9,064 bases of DNA from Bacteroidota bacterium (GCA_013286985.1 JABDEQ010000087.1:1-9064), one strand, 5' to 3'; counted from the first letter of the stretch, positions 1 to 5,601 are shown. Notes: generated by a model not told the origin, from the sequence alone. Program-made: numbers and translations.

Positions 1-726
1 GCCAAAAGGCATATTATCGCGCACAATTTTAAATTCATCACCAACATTGGCCAAAGCTATATGAGAATTTGAGGGCTTTATATCGTCGGCCATTTCTATA
101 TCATTCGATTTATACCTTCCTATTACTTTTTCCTGTTGTTCTGTAGAGAGTTCTTTCCAGGATGTTAAATTGTGGATATATTTTTGTACAAAAAGATAGC
201 TTCCTCCTGTATAAAGTGGGTCATCGTTCCCCACCATGCTAAAGAGTTCCCTATCCTGCCCCTGGGGGTTTTCGGTACCGTCAACAAAACCCAAAATAGA
301 ACGGCTATCCCAATACCGGAAACCATGAATTTCTTCTGTACAAGTGGCCACCGGGCTTAAAATATCTGATATCGCCGATGCCATATCATAACATATGCTG
401 GTATTATCTGCTCTTATATGAAAATGCAGGTGTCCTTTGGAAGAAACTGCTGTGTGTTTTTCGCCAATTATGGGAACAAAATTCACTAATTCTTTAGGCA
501 AGGGAACCGGGAGCTGAAGCCGAAGCCAGGCATCATATCCAATTCCTATTACACAACTCGCCCTGGAAACAGGGAAGCGCACATTAGCAGAATTATTAAG
601 GTTAATAACCAGTTTGCAAAGCCTGCTAAAAACATCTTTAACTTCCAGATTATCCTTAAAATCCCAAACCATAAATATGGTATTGTTATTTGTGTAGTCC
701 GTTACATTCTGTGATTCCGGGTTCAT
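1..726 (-). CDS. DyP-type haem peroxidase, N-terminal 242 residues (3' end beyond window)
   Basis: Haem-dependent dye-decolorizing peroxidase of the bacterial YfeX/DypB-like type, which uses H2O2 to oxidise organic substrates or porphyrins; probably cytoplasmic, as no signal peptide is seen. The frame is open from the ATG at 724-726 to the window edge, so about 60-80 C-terminal residues should lie outside. Diagnostic residues are present: GFVDGTENP at residues 146-154 with distal Asp149, KPSNSH at 217-222 with His222 as expected proximal haem ligand, and RDNMPFG at 236-242 carrying the distal Arg236 and Asn238 that correspond to DypB R244/N246. It begins 94 bp after the stop of the metallo-hydrolase gene on the same strand with no terminator between, so co-transcription is possible. 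Family assignment is firm; substrate is unknown. Confidence 0.93.
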   Translation of the reverse strand, partial: MNPESQNVTDYTNNNTIFMVWDFKDNLEVKDVFSRLCKLVINLNNSANVRFPVSRASCVIGIGYDAWLRLQLPVPLPKELVNFVPIIGEKHTAVSSKGHLHFHIRADNTSICYDMASAISDILSPVATCTEEIHGFRYWDSRSILGFVDGTENPQGQDRELFSMVGNDDPLYTGGSYLFVQKYIHNLTSWKELSTEQQEKVIGRYKSNDIEMADDIKPSNSHIALANVGDEFKIVRDNMPFG

Positions 727-820
727 AGCTTAAAATATCCCTGTTGTGTGCTACGAAAATAAACATTCGTGGCGTATTAATATAGCAGAATTTGGGTTAC
801 TTTCATGTTTGATACCCGGC

Positions 821-1540
821 TTAAACGAGCTTATAATCATAGTTAACAAAAGTCTGCCGCATGATGCTCCCGGCATCCTTCAAAATCGGCTTGCCATACC
901 CGAATACCATTTTATCAAAGTCAAGGTCCGTCACATTCAGGATGCTGCTGATACCCTCCGCCATATTTTCATAAATGACGCTCAGGCCTAGCCCGGTGCT
1001 GTTCGACAACAGGTCGCCTGCGATCAGCACTTCTTCGTTTTCTGCCAGCAGGCAGATGTGGCCCTTGCTATGGCCAGGTGTGTGGATAACGCGAATGCCG
1101 CCCAGCAAAGGCAGCAGATCGTGGTCGCTCAACTGTTCGTCTATACTAACCGGCTCGATATTGATGCCGGAGCGTTTAATGACCAGCTCATAGATCAGCC
1201 AGTTTTTTAGCCCGGGTGTAAGGCATATCTCTTTGCGGCAGGCAATGCCATAACGCATTATATTCGCATCTTCGCGATGCGCCATTACCGGAATTCCTAA
1301 TATGCGCTTTATCTCTTCGGCACTTCCTGCATGATCAGGATGTGCATGGGTCAGGATGATTCGTTTGATATCATAAGGGTTTTTGCCCGAGTTCTTAATT
1401 GCGCTGAAAATTTTTCCCGCGCTTCCTTTGGTACCGGTATCTATCAGGGTCAAGCCATTATCTTCTATCACAAAAGCATTGACCCAACCCAGGCTTATCT
1501 GGTATATATTATTGCTGATCCTTTTCATACGATTATTCAT
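821..1540 (-). CDS. metallo-beta-lactamase-fold hydrolase with altered last metal ligand
   Basis: A 239-residue MBL-fold protein of the glyoxalase II/lactonase-like group, expected to bind two metals and hydrolyse a small ester, thioester or lactone. Visible motifs in order: LIDTG at 32-36, the HxHxDH motif THAHPDH at 64-70 (His65, His67, Asp69, His70), HTPGHSKGH at 153-161 (His157 as ligand), and AGD at 174-176 (bridging Asp176). The final ligand usually sits in a GHG motif, but here it reads GYG at 214-216, so Tyr215 replaces His. The start at 1538-1540 is the longest; the Met at residue 5 is an equally plausible start. No signal peptide is seen. It faces the divergent ArsR operon across about 425 bp and lies upstream of the DyP gene on the same strand. 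The fold is certain; the reaction is not. Confidence 0.9.
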   Translation of the reverse strand: MNNRMKRISNNIYQISLGWVNAFVIEDNGLTLIDTGTKGSAGKIFSAIKNSGKNPYDIKRIILTHAHPDHAGSAEEIKRILGIPVMAHREDANIMRYGIACRKEICLTPGLKNWLIYELVIKRSGINIEPVSIDEQLSDHDLLPLLGGIRVIHTPGHSKGHICLLAENEEVLIAGDLLSNSTGLGLSVIYENMAEGISSILNVTDLDFDKMVFGYGKPILKDAGSIMRQTFVNYDYKLV

Positions 1541-1914
1541 ATTTGATTTTAAATAAAAAACTTATTGATTAATGCGTAAAAAACGGGGTCATAGATCTTG
1601 CTTGCGGATTAAAATATTTATTTAAGGATCATCACTTATACCTGGCGGGTTCCCCTACCGGAATATCTAAACGTCATTTTATGACACAAACGTTCAAAAA
1701 GTTGTGTTAACGAATGTTAAAATCGACAACCCGGTGTATTGTGTCTATCAATAGCTAAATTAAAACGACGGTATCAGGTTAATTTTCAGAAGAATCTGGA
1801 TACCGACAAGTGAACAGGCTGGTCGTTGATATTTATACTTCCTGTGTATATCAATAAATCACCCGAACTCAAAAAGCTCCCCCAATAATCCAATCCAAAA
1901 AAAATTCAAAAAAA
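1541..1914. other. divergent intergenic region without a convincing gene
   Basis: This 374-bp spacer separates the leftward hydrolase gene from the rightward ArsR operon. I see no plausible ORF in it. It holds two inverted repeats: ACACAA/TTGTGT at 1684-1689 and 1702-1707, and CGGTATC/GATACCG at 1769-1775 and 1799-1805, the latter extendable inward with a bulge. Neither is followed by a T tract, so terminator function is doubtful; they could be regulatory. A near-match to a -7 box (TAAGTTTT) lies just upstream of the hydrolase start on the minus strand. Confidence 0.4.
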
Positions 1915-1961
1915 CTTGCGCAAGTGAATACTTGCATATATATTTGCAAGCACTTACTTGC
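1915..1961 (+). promoter_or_regulatory. ArsR-operon promoter with twin palindromic operators
   Basis: Two 16-bp palindromes flank a Bacteroidota-type promoter. GCAAGTGAATACTTGC at 1920-1935 has perfect 6-bp arms. GCAAGCACTTACTTGC at 1946-1961 has 5-bp arms. Their centres are 26 bp apart, i.e. 2.5 helical turns. Between them is TATATTTG at 1939-1946, matching the TAnnTTTG -7 box, with a TTG at 1916-1918 about 20 bp upstream as -33 candidate. Transcription would begin near 1952, leaving a very short leader before the ATG at 1967. The layout predicts negative autoregulation by the adjacent ArsR protein. Confidence 0.7.
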
Positions 1962-1966
1962 ATAAT

Positions 1967-2302
1967 ATGAAAGCGCGACGAGACGTTTACCAGGCCATAG
2001 CCGACCCCACCCGCAGAGCAATCATCAATATGATTGCCGCCGAACCGCATAATGTAAATGCCATTGCCGATAAATTTGATGTAACCCGGCAGGCAATATC
2101 GCTGCATATTCAAATCCTGATCGATTGCGGGCTCATTGCTGTTAAACAGCAGGGCCGCGACCGCATTTGTGAGGCGCAGTTAGGTGAGCTTAGCGAAGTA
2201 GCTGTTTGGGTTGAGCAGTACCGCCAGCATTTTGAAAAGAAACTAGACGCATTAGAAACCTATATCGAAAAATTAAAAAAAGAAAGAGATGGAAAACACT
2301 AA
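1967..2302 (+). CDS. ArsR-family winged-helix transcriptional repressor
   Basis: A 111-residue ArsR/SmtB-type winged-helix DNA-binding protein, expected to act as a dimer. The N-terminal YQAIADPTRRAIINMI (8-23) is the typical first helix of this group. The helix-turn-helix spans about residues 30-53, with recognition-helix sequence TRQAISLHIQIL at 40-51, and the wing is around 58-67 (IAVKQQGRDR). The C-terminus, 85-108, is a charged dimerisation helix. There is no CxC metal site, so it is not an arsenic or metal sensor of the classical kind; it belongs to the ArsR subgroup commonly paired with SRPBCC genes. The ATG at 1967 is preferred over a TTG at 1958, which lies inside the second operator and within a few bases of the predicted transcription start. 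Its stop overlaps the next start by 14 bp, indicating translational coupling. Confidence 0.9.
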   Translation: MKARRDVYQAIADPTRRAIINMIAAEPHNVNAIADKFDVTRQAISLHIQILIDCGLIAVKQQGRDRICEAQLGELSEVAVWVEQYRQHFEKKLDALETYIEKLKKERDGKH

Positions 2303-2744
2303 AAGCAACACAGCAAACCGCAGCATTTCAATATCAAGAACCATAAATGCTCCGGTAGCATTGGTTTGGGAAGTTTGGACACAGCCAGAACACATTGCCA
2401 AATGGTGGGGTCCCAACGGATTTACCAATACCATTACCGTTATGGACGTACAGCCCGGCGGACAATGGAACCTGGTAATGCACGGCCCCGATGGAACCAA
2501 TTATCAAAATAAAAGTGTGTTTAAAGAAGTAGTGCCCCACAAAAAAATCGTTTTGGAACATTATAATCCCAACTTTACTGCAACAATTCAGTTTGAGAAG
2601 CAGGGGGATAAGACACACCTCAACTGGCATATGCTATTTGAATCGGAAGAGGTATTTATGGCCGTTGTTAAAGCTCACAAAGCCGACGAAGGACTAAAAC
2701 AAAATGTAGAGAAACTGGTGGCATACCTGCAAGGTTTGAAATAA
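2289..2744 (+). CDS. SRPBCC-fold AHSA1-like protein
   Basis: A 151-residue START/SRPBCC (Bet v1-like) protein of the AHSA1 group, a hydrophobic-ligand-binding fold with diverse roles. Family marks: ISRTINAPVALVWEVWT at 15-31, HIAKWWGP at 35-42, VQPGGQW at 54-60, GPDG at 66-69, and the long C-terminal helix at about 121-150 that closes the cavity. Full length for the family, cytoplasmic, no membrane segments. The start ATG at 2289 lies inside the end of the repressor gene and follows a purine-rich AGAAAGAG stretch that can serve as ribosome binding site. ArsR-SRPBCC gene pairs are common, and the repressor probably controls this gene together with itself. The ligand cannot be read from sequence. 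Confidence 0.88.
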   Translation: MENTKSNTANRSISISRTINAPVALVWEVWTQPEHIAKWWGPNGFTNTITVMDVQPGGQWNLVMHGPDGTNYQNKSVFKEVVPHKKIVLEHYNPNFTATIQFEKQGDKTHLNWHMLFESEEVFMAVVKAHKADEGLKQNVEKLVAYLQGLK

Positions 2745-2767
2745 TAACAAGAACACCTGGTTAAACT

Positions 2768-2805
2768 AAAAGCCTTTGGATGTATATCTGAGGGCTTTTT
2801 ATTTA
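2768..2805 (+). terminator. intrinsic terminator of the ArsR-SRPBCC operon
   Basis: AAAAGCCTT at 2768-2776 pairs with AGGGCTTTT at 2791-2799, with one G-T wobble and a 14-nt loop. A T-rich tract runs from the stem into 2804. It lies 23 bp after the SRPBCC stop codon. The stem core resembles the two terminators near 4010 and 6253. Confidence 0.75.
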
Positions 2806-2806
2806 A

Positions 2807-3013
2807 GATGCACTGTCCCGCAGAGATATGATACAAAAAGAAACAGCTGATACAGCTGGGACAACGCGCATTGTAAATCAACCAGTTAAATCGCTGACTG
2901 GGTCATGCTGGGACAAATGGGACAAAAAATGTGCTCTTTTTTAGCAATTTGGTGTTTCAGGTAAGCTTATTTTGAGACAAGACCGTATAAGATCATGGGT
3001 ACGCCAACGCCTT
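2807..3013. other. non-coding spacer with GGGACAA repeats
   Basis: No supported gene. The spacer holds three copies of GGGACAA (within CTGGGACAACG near 2857, and twice in CTGGGACAAATGGGACAA near 2909-2926), plus an inverse GTCCCG near 2815 and a small CAGCTG-ATA-CAGCTG direct repeat near 2845-2859. The copies are too few and irregular for a CRISPR. The stretch 2940-3013 shows nothing recognisable and ends at the outer edge of the first REP-like repeat. Confidence 0.4.
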
Positions 3014-3155
3014 GTCCTCCTCTGGTCTAAGTTTCCCAACTTAGACCTAAAATGTGTTAAGCTTTCAGCTTAACAATATAACCAGCAACTGACTACGCGT
3101 CTTTGCAAGCACAATGCTTGTTATATTTTAGGTCTGAGAGCCCATTAAGGAGGAC
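3014..3155. repeat. REP-like paired hairpin repeat, copy A
   Basis: Two inverted REP-like units head to head. Left unit: GGTCTAAGTT (3024-3033), TCCC loop, AACTTAGACC (3038-3047), then TAAAAT, then hairpin GTTAAGCT-TTC-AGCTTAAC (3056-3074). Right unit in inverse orientation: CAAGC-ACAAT-GCTTG (3106-3120), then ATTTTA and GGTCTGAG. The outermost bases GTCCTCC (3014-3020) and GGAGGAC (3149-3155) form a 7-bp terminal inverted repeat. Bases 3015-3082 are identical to 5351-5418. The stop codon of the neighbouring 224-aa gene begins at the right edge. Confidence 0.85.
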
Positions 3156-3830
3156 CTATATGCTATTTTGTTTCAAATATTCTTTTACCTTATTATAATT
3201 AGTTATGGAATCAGGCTGTACATCGCTCAGTGTTCTTTTAATAACCTCATCATAAATGGCAACTAACTTATCGTAATTGGGATTCTTAACAAGCTTTGCT
3301 ATAATTAAGCCTTTCATACATCTTGCATTTGTGAAAGCCCCGACATAAGCTGGACTATATTCAAATGGCGGATTATTTATAAAATCATCCATTGCTTCAA
3401 GACTTGCAAATTTTGAAAAATAGGGTTTTGCTATTTCGGTGTAGTACGTTTTTAATGTCGGTAATTGGGTATAAACATCATTATCTGTGGAAAACCAGAG
3501 CCCCAAACTTTCTCCCTTAACTATTTTTCTCCCATCTGGACTATAATATATTCTTTCGAGCATATCTTCACTAAATGTTAACCGATGGCGTTGCTTTCCC
3601 AATATTTTTTCACAAATATCTTCAACCCGCTTTTGACTTATCCTCAAAATCATATCTACTGAATAACTGGAGCTCCATGATACAGGCCAAATATTAATGA
3701 TATATTTAAAATCTCCCTCAATTTTAATAAATTCATTAGCGGTCTTTTTGTATACAAATCCATCGCCAATAATGTAACTTCCGAAATCACTATTTATAAA
3801 CTGTTTTATGTCGGCGATTCTTAGATTCAT
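3156..3830 (-). CDS. hypothetical 224-aa protein, possible immunity-type cargo
   Basis: I do not recognise this family with confidence. The 224-residue product is soluble-looking, mixed alpha/beta, without signal peptide or membrane span. The N-terminal half (about 20-75: GDGFVYKK, FKYIINIWPVSWSSSYSVDMIL) alternates in a way reminiscent of DUF4304-like or other small predicted immunity proteins. The C-terminal third (about 165-224) is helical and Lys-rich. The start ATG at 3828-3830 is preceded in frame by a TAA, so the gene is complete. Base composition is visibly AT-richer than the core genes at either end, consistent with recent transfer. It is boxed between repeat copy A, touching its stop codon, and the sister repeat at 3954, the same position the CbrC-family gene occupies in the right-hand unit. 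Real gene: likely. Function: unknown. Confidence 0.7.
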   Translation of the reverse strand: MNLRIADIKQFINSDFGSYIIGDGFVYKKTANEFIKIEGDFKYIINIWPVSWSSSYSVDMILRISQKRVEDICEKILGKQRHRLTFSEDMLERIYYSPDGRKIVKGESLGLWFSTDNDVYTQLPTLKTYYTEIAKPYFSKFASLEAMDDFINNPPFEYSPAYVGAFTNARCMKGLIIAKLVKNPNYDKLVAIYDEVIKRTLSDVQPDSITNYNKVKEYLKQNSI

Positions 3831-3953
3831 AATATTCAGATTATTGAGTTACTTTCTATAATAACATTTGCCAGGTCTTCCTAAATTTGTAATTCGACGG
3901 CTTTCTAAGTTAAAAAGAATCAAACAAAAAAAGCTCTCAGATTTTACCCTCAA

Positions 3954-4006
3954 CTGGTCGAAGCTTACAAACCTCGACCTAAAATATTGCAAGTAAAATG
4001 CTTGCA
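3954..4006 (+). repeat. REP-like single unit, sister subfamily, copy D
   Basis: CTGGTCGA at 3954-3961 opens a hairpin closed by TCGACC at 3974-3979, followed by TAAAATAT and a second hairpin TGCAAG (3988-3993), loop, CTTGCA (4001-4006). The order hairpin-TAAAAT-hairpin matches the units at 3014 and 5351, but the stem reads GGTCGAAG instead of GGTCTAAG. It directly abuts the terminator at 4008. Confidence 0.75.
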
Positions 4007-4007
4007 T

Positions 4008-4043
4008 AAAAAAGCCTTTAGATAAAAATCTAAAGGCTTTTTA
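4008..4043. terminator. strong bidirectional terminator next to the CMD fragment
   Basis: AAAAGCCTTTAGAT (4010-4023) and ATCTAAAGGCTTTT (4028-4041) form a perfect 14-bp stem with an AAAA loop, with T runs on both strands. It would end leftward transcripts arriving from the CMD fragment. It is the counterpart of the terminator after the intact CMD gene at 6251-6286. Confidence 0.85.
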
Positions 4044-4079
4044 GCATTTCTGATGTGATCCTCCCTTTAAAAACAATCC

Positions 4080-4262
4080 TTATAATTCAGGCGCAATTGA
4101 AAAATCAATAGGCACATCTGTTAAGGCAAATACATAGTTGCTGATGATCTTATCGCCCACAGCAATAACAACATCCATCAAGCTGCCTTTGTTATAACCG
4201 GCGGCATAAAAGTTCTCTACCAGTTGCGGGTCAGCATGACCCTGATTTTCTGCAATACCTTT
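4080..4262 (-). pseudogene. 3' fragment of a CMD (AhpD-like) gene
   Basis: Encodes only residues 118-177 of the CMD protein whose intact gene lies at 6319-6852. Over 183 bp I count 12 differences by eye, about 93% identity. They change only two residues (Glu for Asp at 133, Ser for Pro at 172); the other nine are silent. That pattern means the fragment diverged as part of a working gene before it was cut. The CxxC active site is absent, so it cannot function. Homology stops exactly after 4262, where the repeat sequence ACCCCACTGGTCTAAG begins. The frame stays open into the transposase relic, giving an 81-codon chimera that is an accident of the junction rather than a gene. The flanking terminator and sister repeat are duplicated along with it. 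Confidence 0.88.
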
Positions 4263-4278
4263 ACCCCACTGGTCTAAG
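4263..4278. repeat. left 16-bp terminal inverted repeat of element B
   Basis: ACCCCACTGGTCTAAG is the exact reverse complement of CTTAGACCAGTGGGGT at 4475-4490, so 4263-4490 is a 228-bp segment with perfect 16-bp inverted ends enclosing the transposase relic. The left end lacks the second hairpin arm, so it is a broken unit, and it coincides with the breakpoint of the CMD fragment. Confidence 0.75.
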
Positions 4279-4394
4279 CTTTCAACTATGATATCACAAT
4301 AAATTCTCCTGATAAACACATCCACCCATTACACGGTAGCAAAACTTACAAAATAAAGCTGGTCGTGCTCATGGAAAACATATTTTCTGCCCAT
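4263..4394 (-). pseudogene. RAYT (REP-associated tyrosine transposase) N-terminal relic
   Basis: Reading leftward from the ATG at 4392-4394 gives MGRKYVFHEHDQLYFVSFATV, a stop (TAA at codon 22), then WVDVFIRRIYCDIIVESL. This is the characteristic N-terminus of Bacteroidota REP-associated tyrosine transposases of the IS200-like Y1 group (YFVSFATVxWVDVF). The family normally has Tyr or Asn at the stop position, so a one-base nonsense change is likely. The frame then runs into the repeat motif (SLDQW, encoded by CTTAGACCAG) and on into the CMD fragment. All catalytic parts (the HUH motif and catalytic Tyr further downstream in the family) are missing, so the relic is inactive. RAYTs mobilise or bind REP hairpins, and a repeat unit sits 30 bp upstream of this start, the usual arrangement. 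Confidence 0.8.
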
Positions 4395-4424
4395 GTAGCT
4401 AAAATAATAATTGAGGTTGGTTTT

Positions 4425-4490
4425 GCAAGCAGAATACTTGCTACATTTTAGGTCTAAGTTACGTTATCGCTAAACTTAGACCAGTGGGGT
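4425..4490 (-). repeat. REP-like unit, copy B (right-hand unit)
   Basis: Inverse-orientation unit: hairpin GCAAG (4425-4429), 7-nt loop, CTTGC (4437-4441), then ATTTTA and a perfect 10-bp stem GGTCTAAGTT (4451-4460) / AACTTAGACC (4473-4482) with a 12-nt loop, ending CAGTGGGGT at 4490. The loop ACGTTATCGCTA differs at one base from that in the right unit at 5467-5498. It lies immediately upstream of the transposase relic. Confidence 0.85.
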
Positions 4491-4544
4491 GGTATTCAAA
4501 TTGCTTGCTTTTAATGACAGTACCTCATGCCAGGTTGAGTTCAC

Positions 4545-4988
4545 CTACAGATCAATTATCCCATTTTTATAGTGAGATTTTCTAATAGTTTTATCGTTCA
4601 AATAAATTACCCAGGTACTATCAGGAAGTGGTTGATAATACTCTTTCACGATAGTTCTGTTTTCTTGTTTTTGTAAATTAAAAACTTCTTCATAATATTT
4701 AAATACATCTAATCCGTTTGAATATATACCTTTTTCAATAAGTTGCTTATTTCTTGAATCATATATCTCGAAACTCAAAGCACCCCTATAATCCCTTAGG
4801 AAAAGTTTGATATCCGTAGTGTCGCTAAGCTTTTCTACAACTATTTTCCCGATCACTGGATGGTACCACCAAAAGTCAAATTCTTTCAGATTTATCGCTC
4901 TTTCTTTTGCAATGGGAAACGTTGTCTTTGAATGATTACAAGACAAAATAGTAACGATTATTACTGCAACTAAAACTTTTCCCTTCAT
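4545..4988 (-). CDS. small predicted lipoprotein, candidate immunity protein
   Basis: A 147-residue protein with a type II signal: residues 1-16 are a hydrophobic leader (MKGKVLVAVIIVTILS) followed by Cys17, the lipidation site, then Asn-His-Ser. The mature part is about 130 residues with many Tyr, Lys and Asp and a segment like a single MORN-type strand pair (LIEKGIYSNG near 103-112). I do not recognise the family. It has its own promoter-like TAAGTTTG box at 5020-5027 and an AAAGG sequence just before the ATG, so it can be expressed independently. It follows by 53 bp a 5'-truncated frame that looks like the tip of a larger protein. A lipoprotein directly after a toxin C-terminus is a common immunity layout in Bacteroidota, so that role is proposed, but only from context. 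Confidence 0.7.
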   Translation of the reverse strand: MKGKVLVAVIIVTILSCNHSKTTFPIAKERAINLKEFDFWWYHPVIGKIVVEKLSDTTDIKLFLRDYRGALSFEIYDSRNKQLIEKGIYSNGLDVFKYYEEVFNLQKQENRTIVKEYYQPLPDSTWVIYLNDKTIRKSHYKNGIIDL

Positions 4989-5019
4989 AAAACCTTTATC
5001 AATTTATTTTCCAAGCAAA

Positions 5020-5027
5020 CAAACTTA
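5020..5027 (-). promoter_or_regulatory. -7 promoter box for the lipoprotein gene
   Basis: On the minus strand this reads TAAGTTTG, a full match to the Bacteroidota TAnnTTTG -7 element, ending 31 bp before the lipoprotein ATG. No clear -33 TTG is seen at the expected distance, so strength is uncertain. Confidence 0.45.
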
Positions 5028-5041
5028 TTTATTCCCTTTAA

Positions 5042-5362
5042 TTATTTATACCCTTTTATTTCGATTGTATATTTAAAATCCTCGGAACTTCCTTTCGTGT
5101 TTTTATAATCTTTTTGGGGATACTTTTGCGAAAAGACAACGTTTACTTTTGCCTGCGGGTAATCTTTCAAAATCCTATTTTTCAATTCGAATATACTATT
5201 ATTACCTGTTTTTGTGAGCAACGTTACCGAAATAACGGTACGCTTTGTAACATGACTAGCTGCCATTTGAGACATTAATGATTGAATATTGGGCCCAATT
5301 AGCTCTTTAACAGCTAAATCAACCCGATCAGGGCGTCCCCTTCCCGGTCCTCCTCCTCTGGT
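5042..5362 (-). pseudogene. 5'-truncated frame, possible toxin-tip or C-terminal domain fragment
   Basis: The frame is open from 5362 to the TAA at 5042 (106 codons), but its only ATG is internal, at 5273-5275, and would give 77 residues. The part before that ATG reads like protein, not spacer: a Gly/Arg/Pro linker (RGGGPGRGRPDR) followed by VDLAVKELIGPNIQSLMSQM. The frame meets a TAG only inside the hairpin of repeat copy C (5363-5365). I read this as the C-terminal end of a larger gene whose front was removed when the repeat or its cargo moved. The C-terminal part (KRTVISVTLLTKTGNN, LKNRILKDYPQAKVNVVF) looks like an alpha/beta domain; no catalytic motif is recognised. Followed by a lipoprotein gene, it resembles a displaced toxin tip with its immunity gene. 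The alternative is a short intact 77-aa gene. Confidence 0.55.
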
Positions 5363-5507
5363 CTAAGTTTCCCAACTTAGACCTAAAATGTGTTAAGCTT
5401 TCAGCTTAACAATATAACATGCAAATGGCTTCACGTTTTTGCAGGCAGAATGCTTGCCATATTTTAGGTCTGAGTTACGCTATCGCTAAACTTAGACCAG
5501 TGAGAGG
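5351..5507. repeat. REP-like paired hairpin repeat, copy C
   Basis: Best-preserved element. Left unit: GGTCTAAGTT (5360-5369), TCCC, AACTTAGACC (5374-5383), TAAAAT, then GTTAAGCT-TTC-AGCTTAAC (5392-5410). Right unit inverted: GCAGG/CTTGC hairpin (5441-5457), ATTTTA, then GGTCTGAGTT (5467-5476) / AACTTAGACC (5489-5498) with a 12-nt loop. Outer ends CCTCTGG (5355-5361) and CCAGTGAGAGG (5497-5507) are imperfect inverted repeats. The first 68 bp equal copy A exactly. The element cuts the upstream part of the toxin-like frame. Confidence 0.88.
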
Positions 5508-5601
5508 ATTTGCATTGTGTAGCAGGACTGGAAGAAATAATTATCTGATTAGAGCAATATTCTCAAACATCTTCCTATTTTTAATTCATAAAATAACTTC
5601 C

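Noticed and set aside
172..360. Plus-strand ORFs inside the DyP, hydrolase, DUF417 and SDR genes
   Set aside because: They lie antisense to genes with clear family motifs and show no protein-like features of their own.
1958..1966. TTG start for the ArsR gene
   Set aside because: It lies inside the second operator and within a few bases of the predicted transcription start; the ATG at 1967 fits the family.
3849..3960. Minus-strand open frame ending at 3849 (LGRPGKCYYRK before the stop)
   Set aside because: It is short, has no start of its own, and runs out of the sister repeat; coding nature is not supported.
4080..4325. 81-codon ORF as a functional gene
   Set aside because: It is a chimera of a transposase relic and the CMD 3' fragment joined at repeat sequence; it lacks the active sites of both.
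5419..5601. In-frame N-terminal extension of the CbrC-family protein
   Set aside because: It is read through the REP-like hairpins; the family begins at the ATG at 5602 and gives the normal 195 residues.
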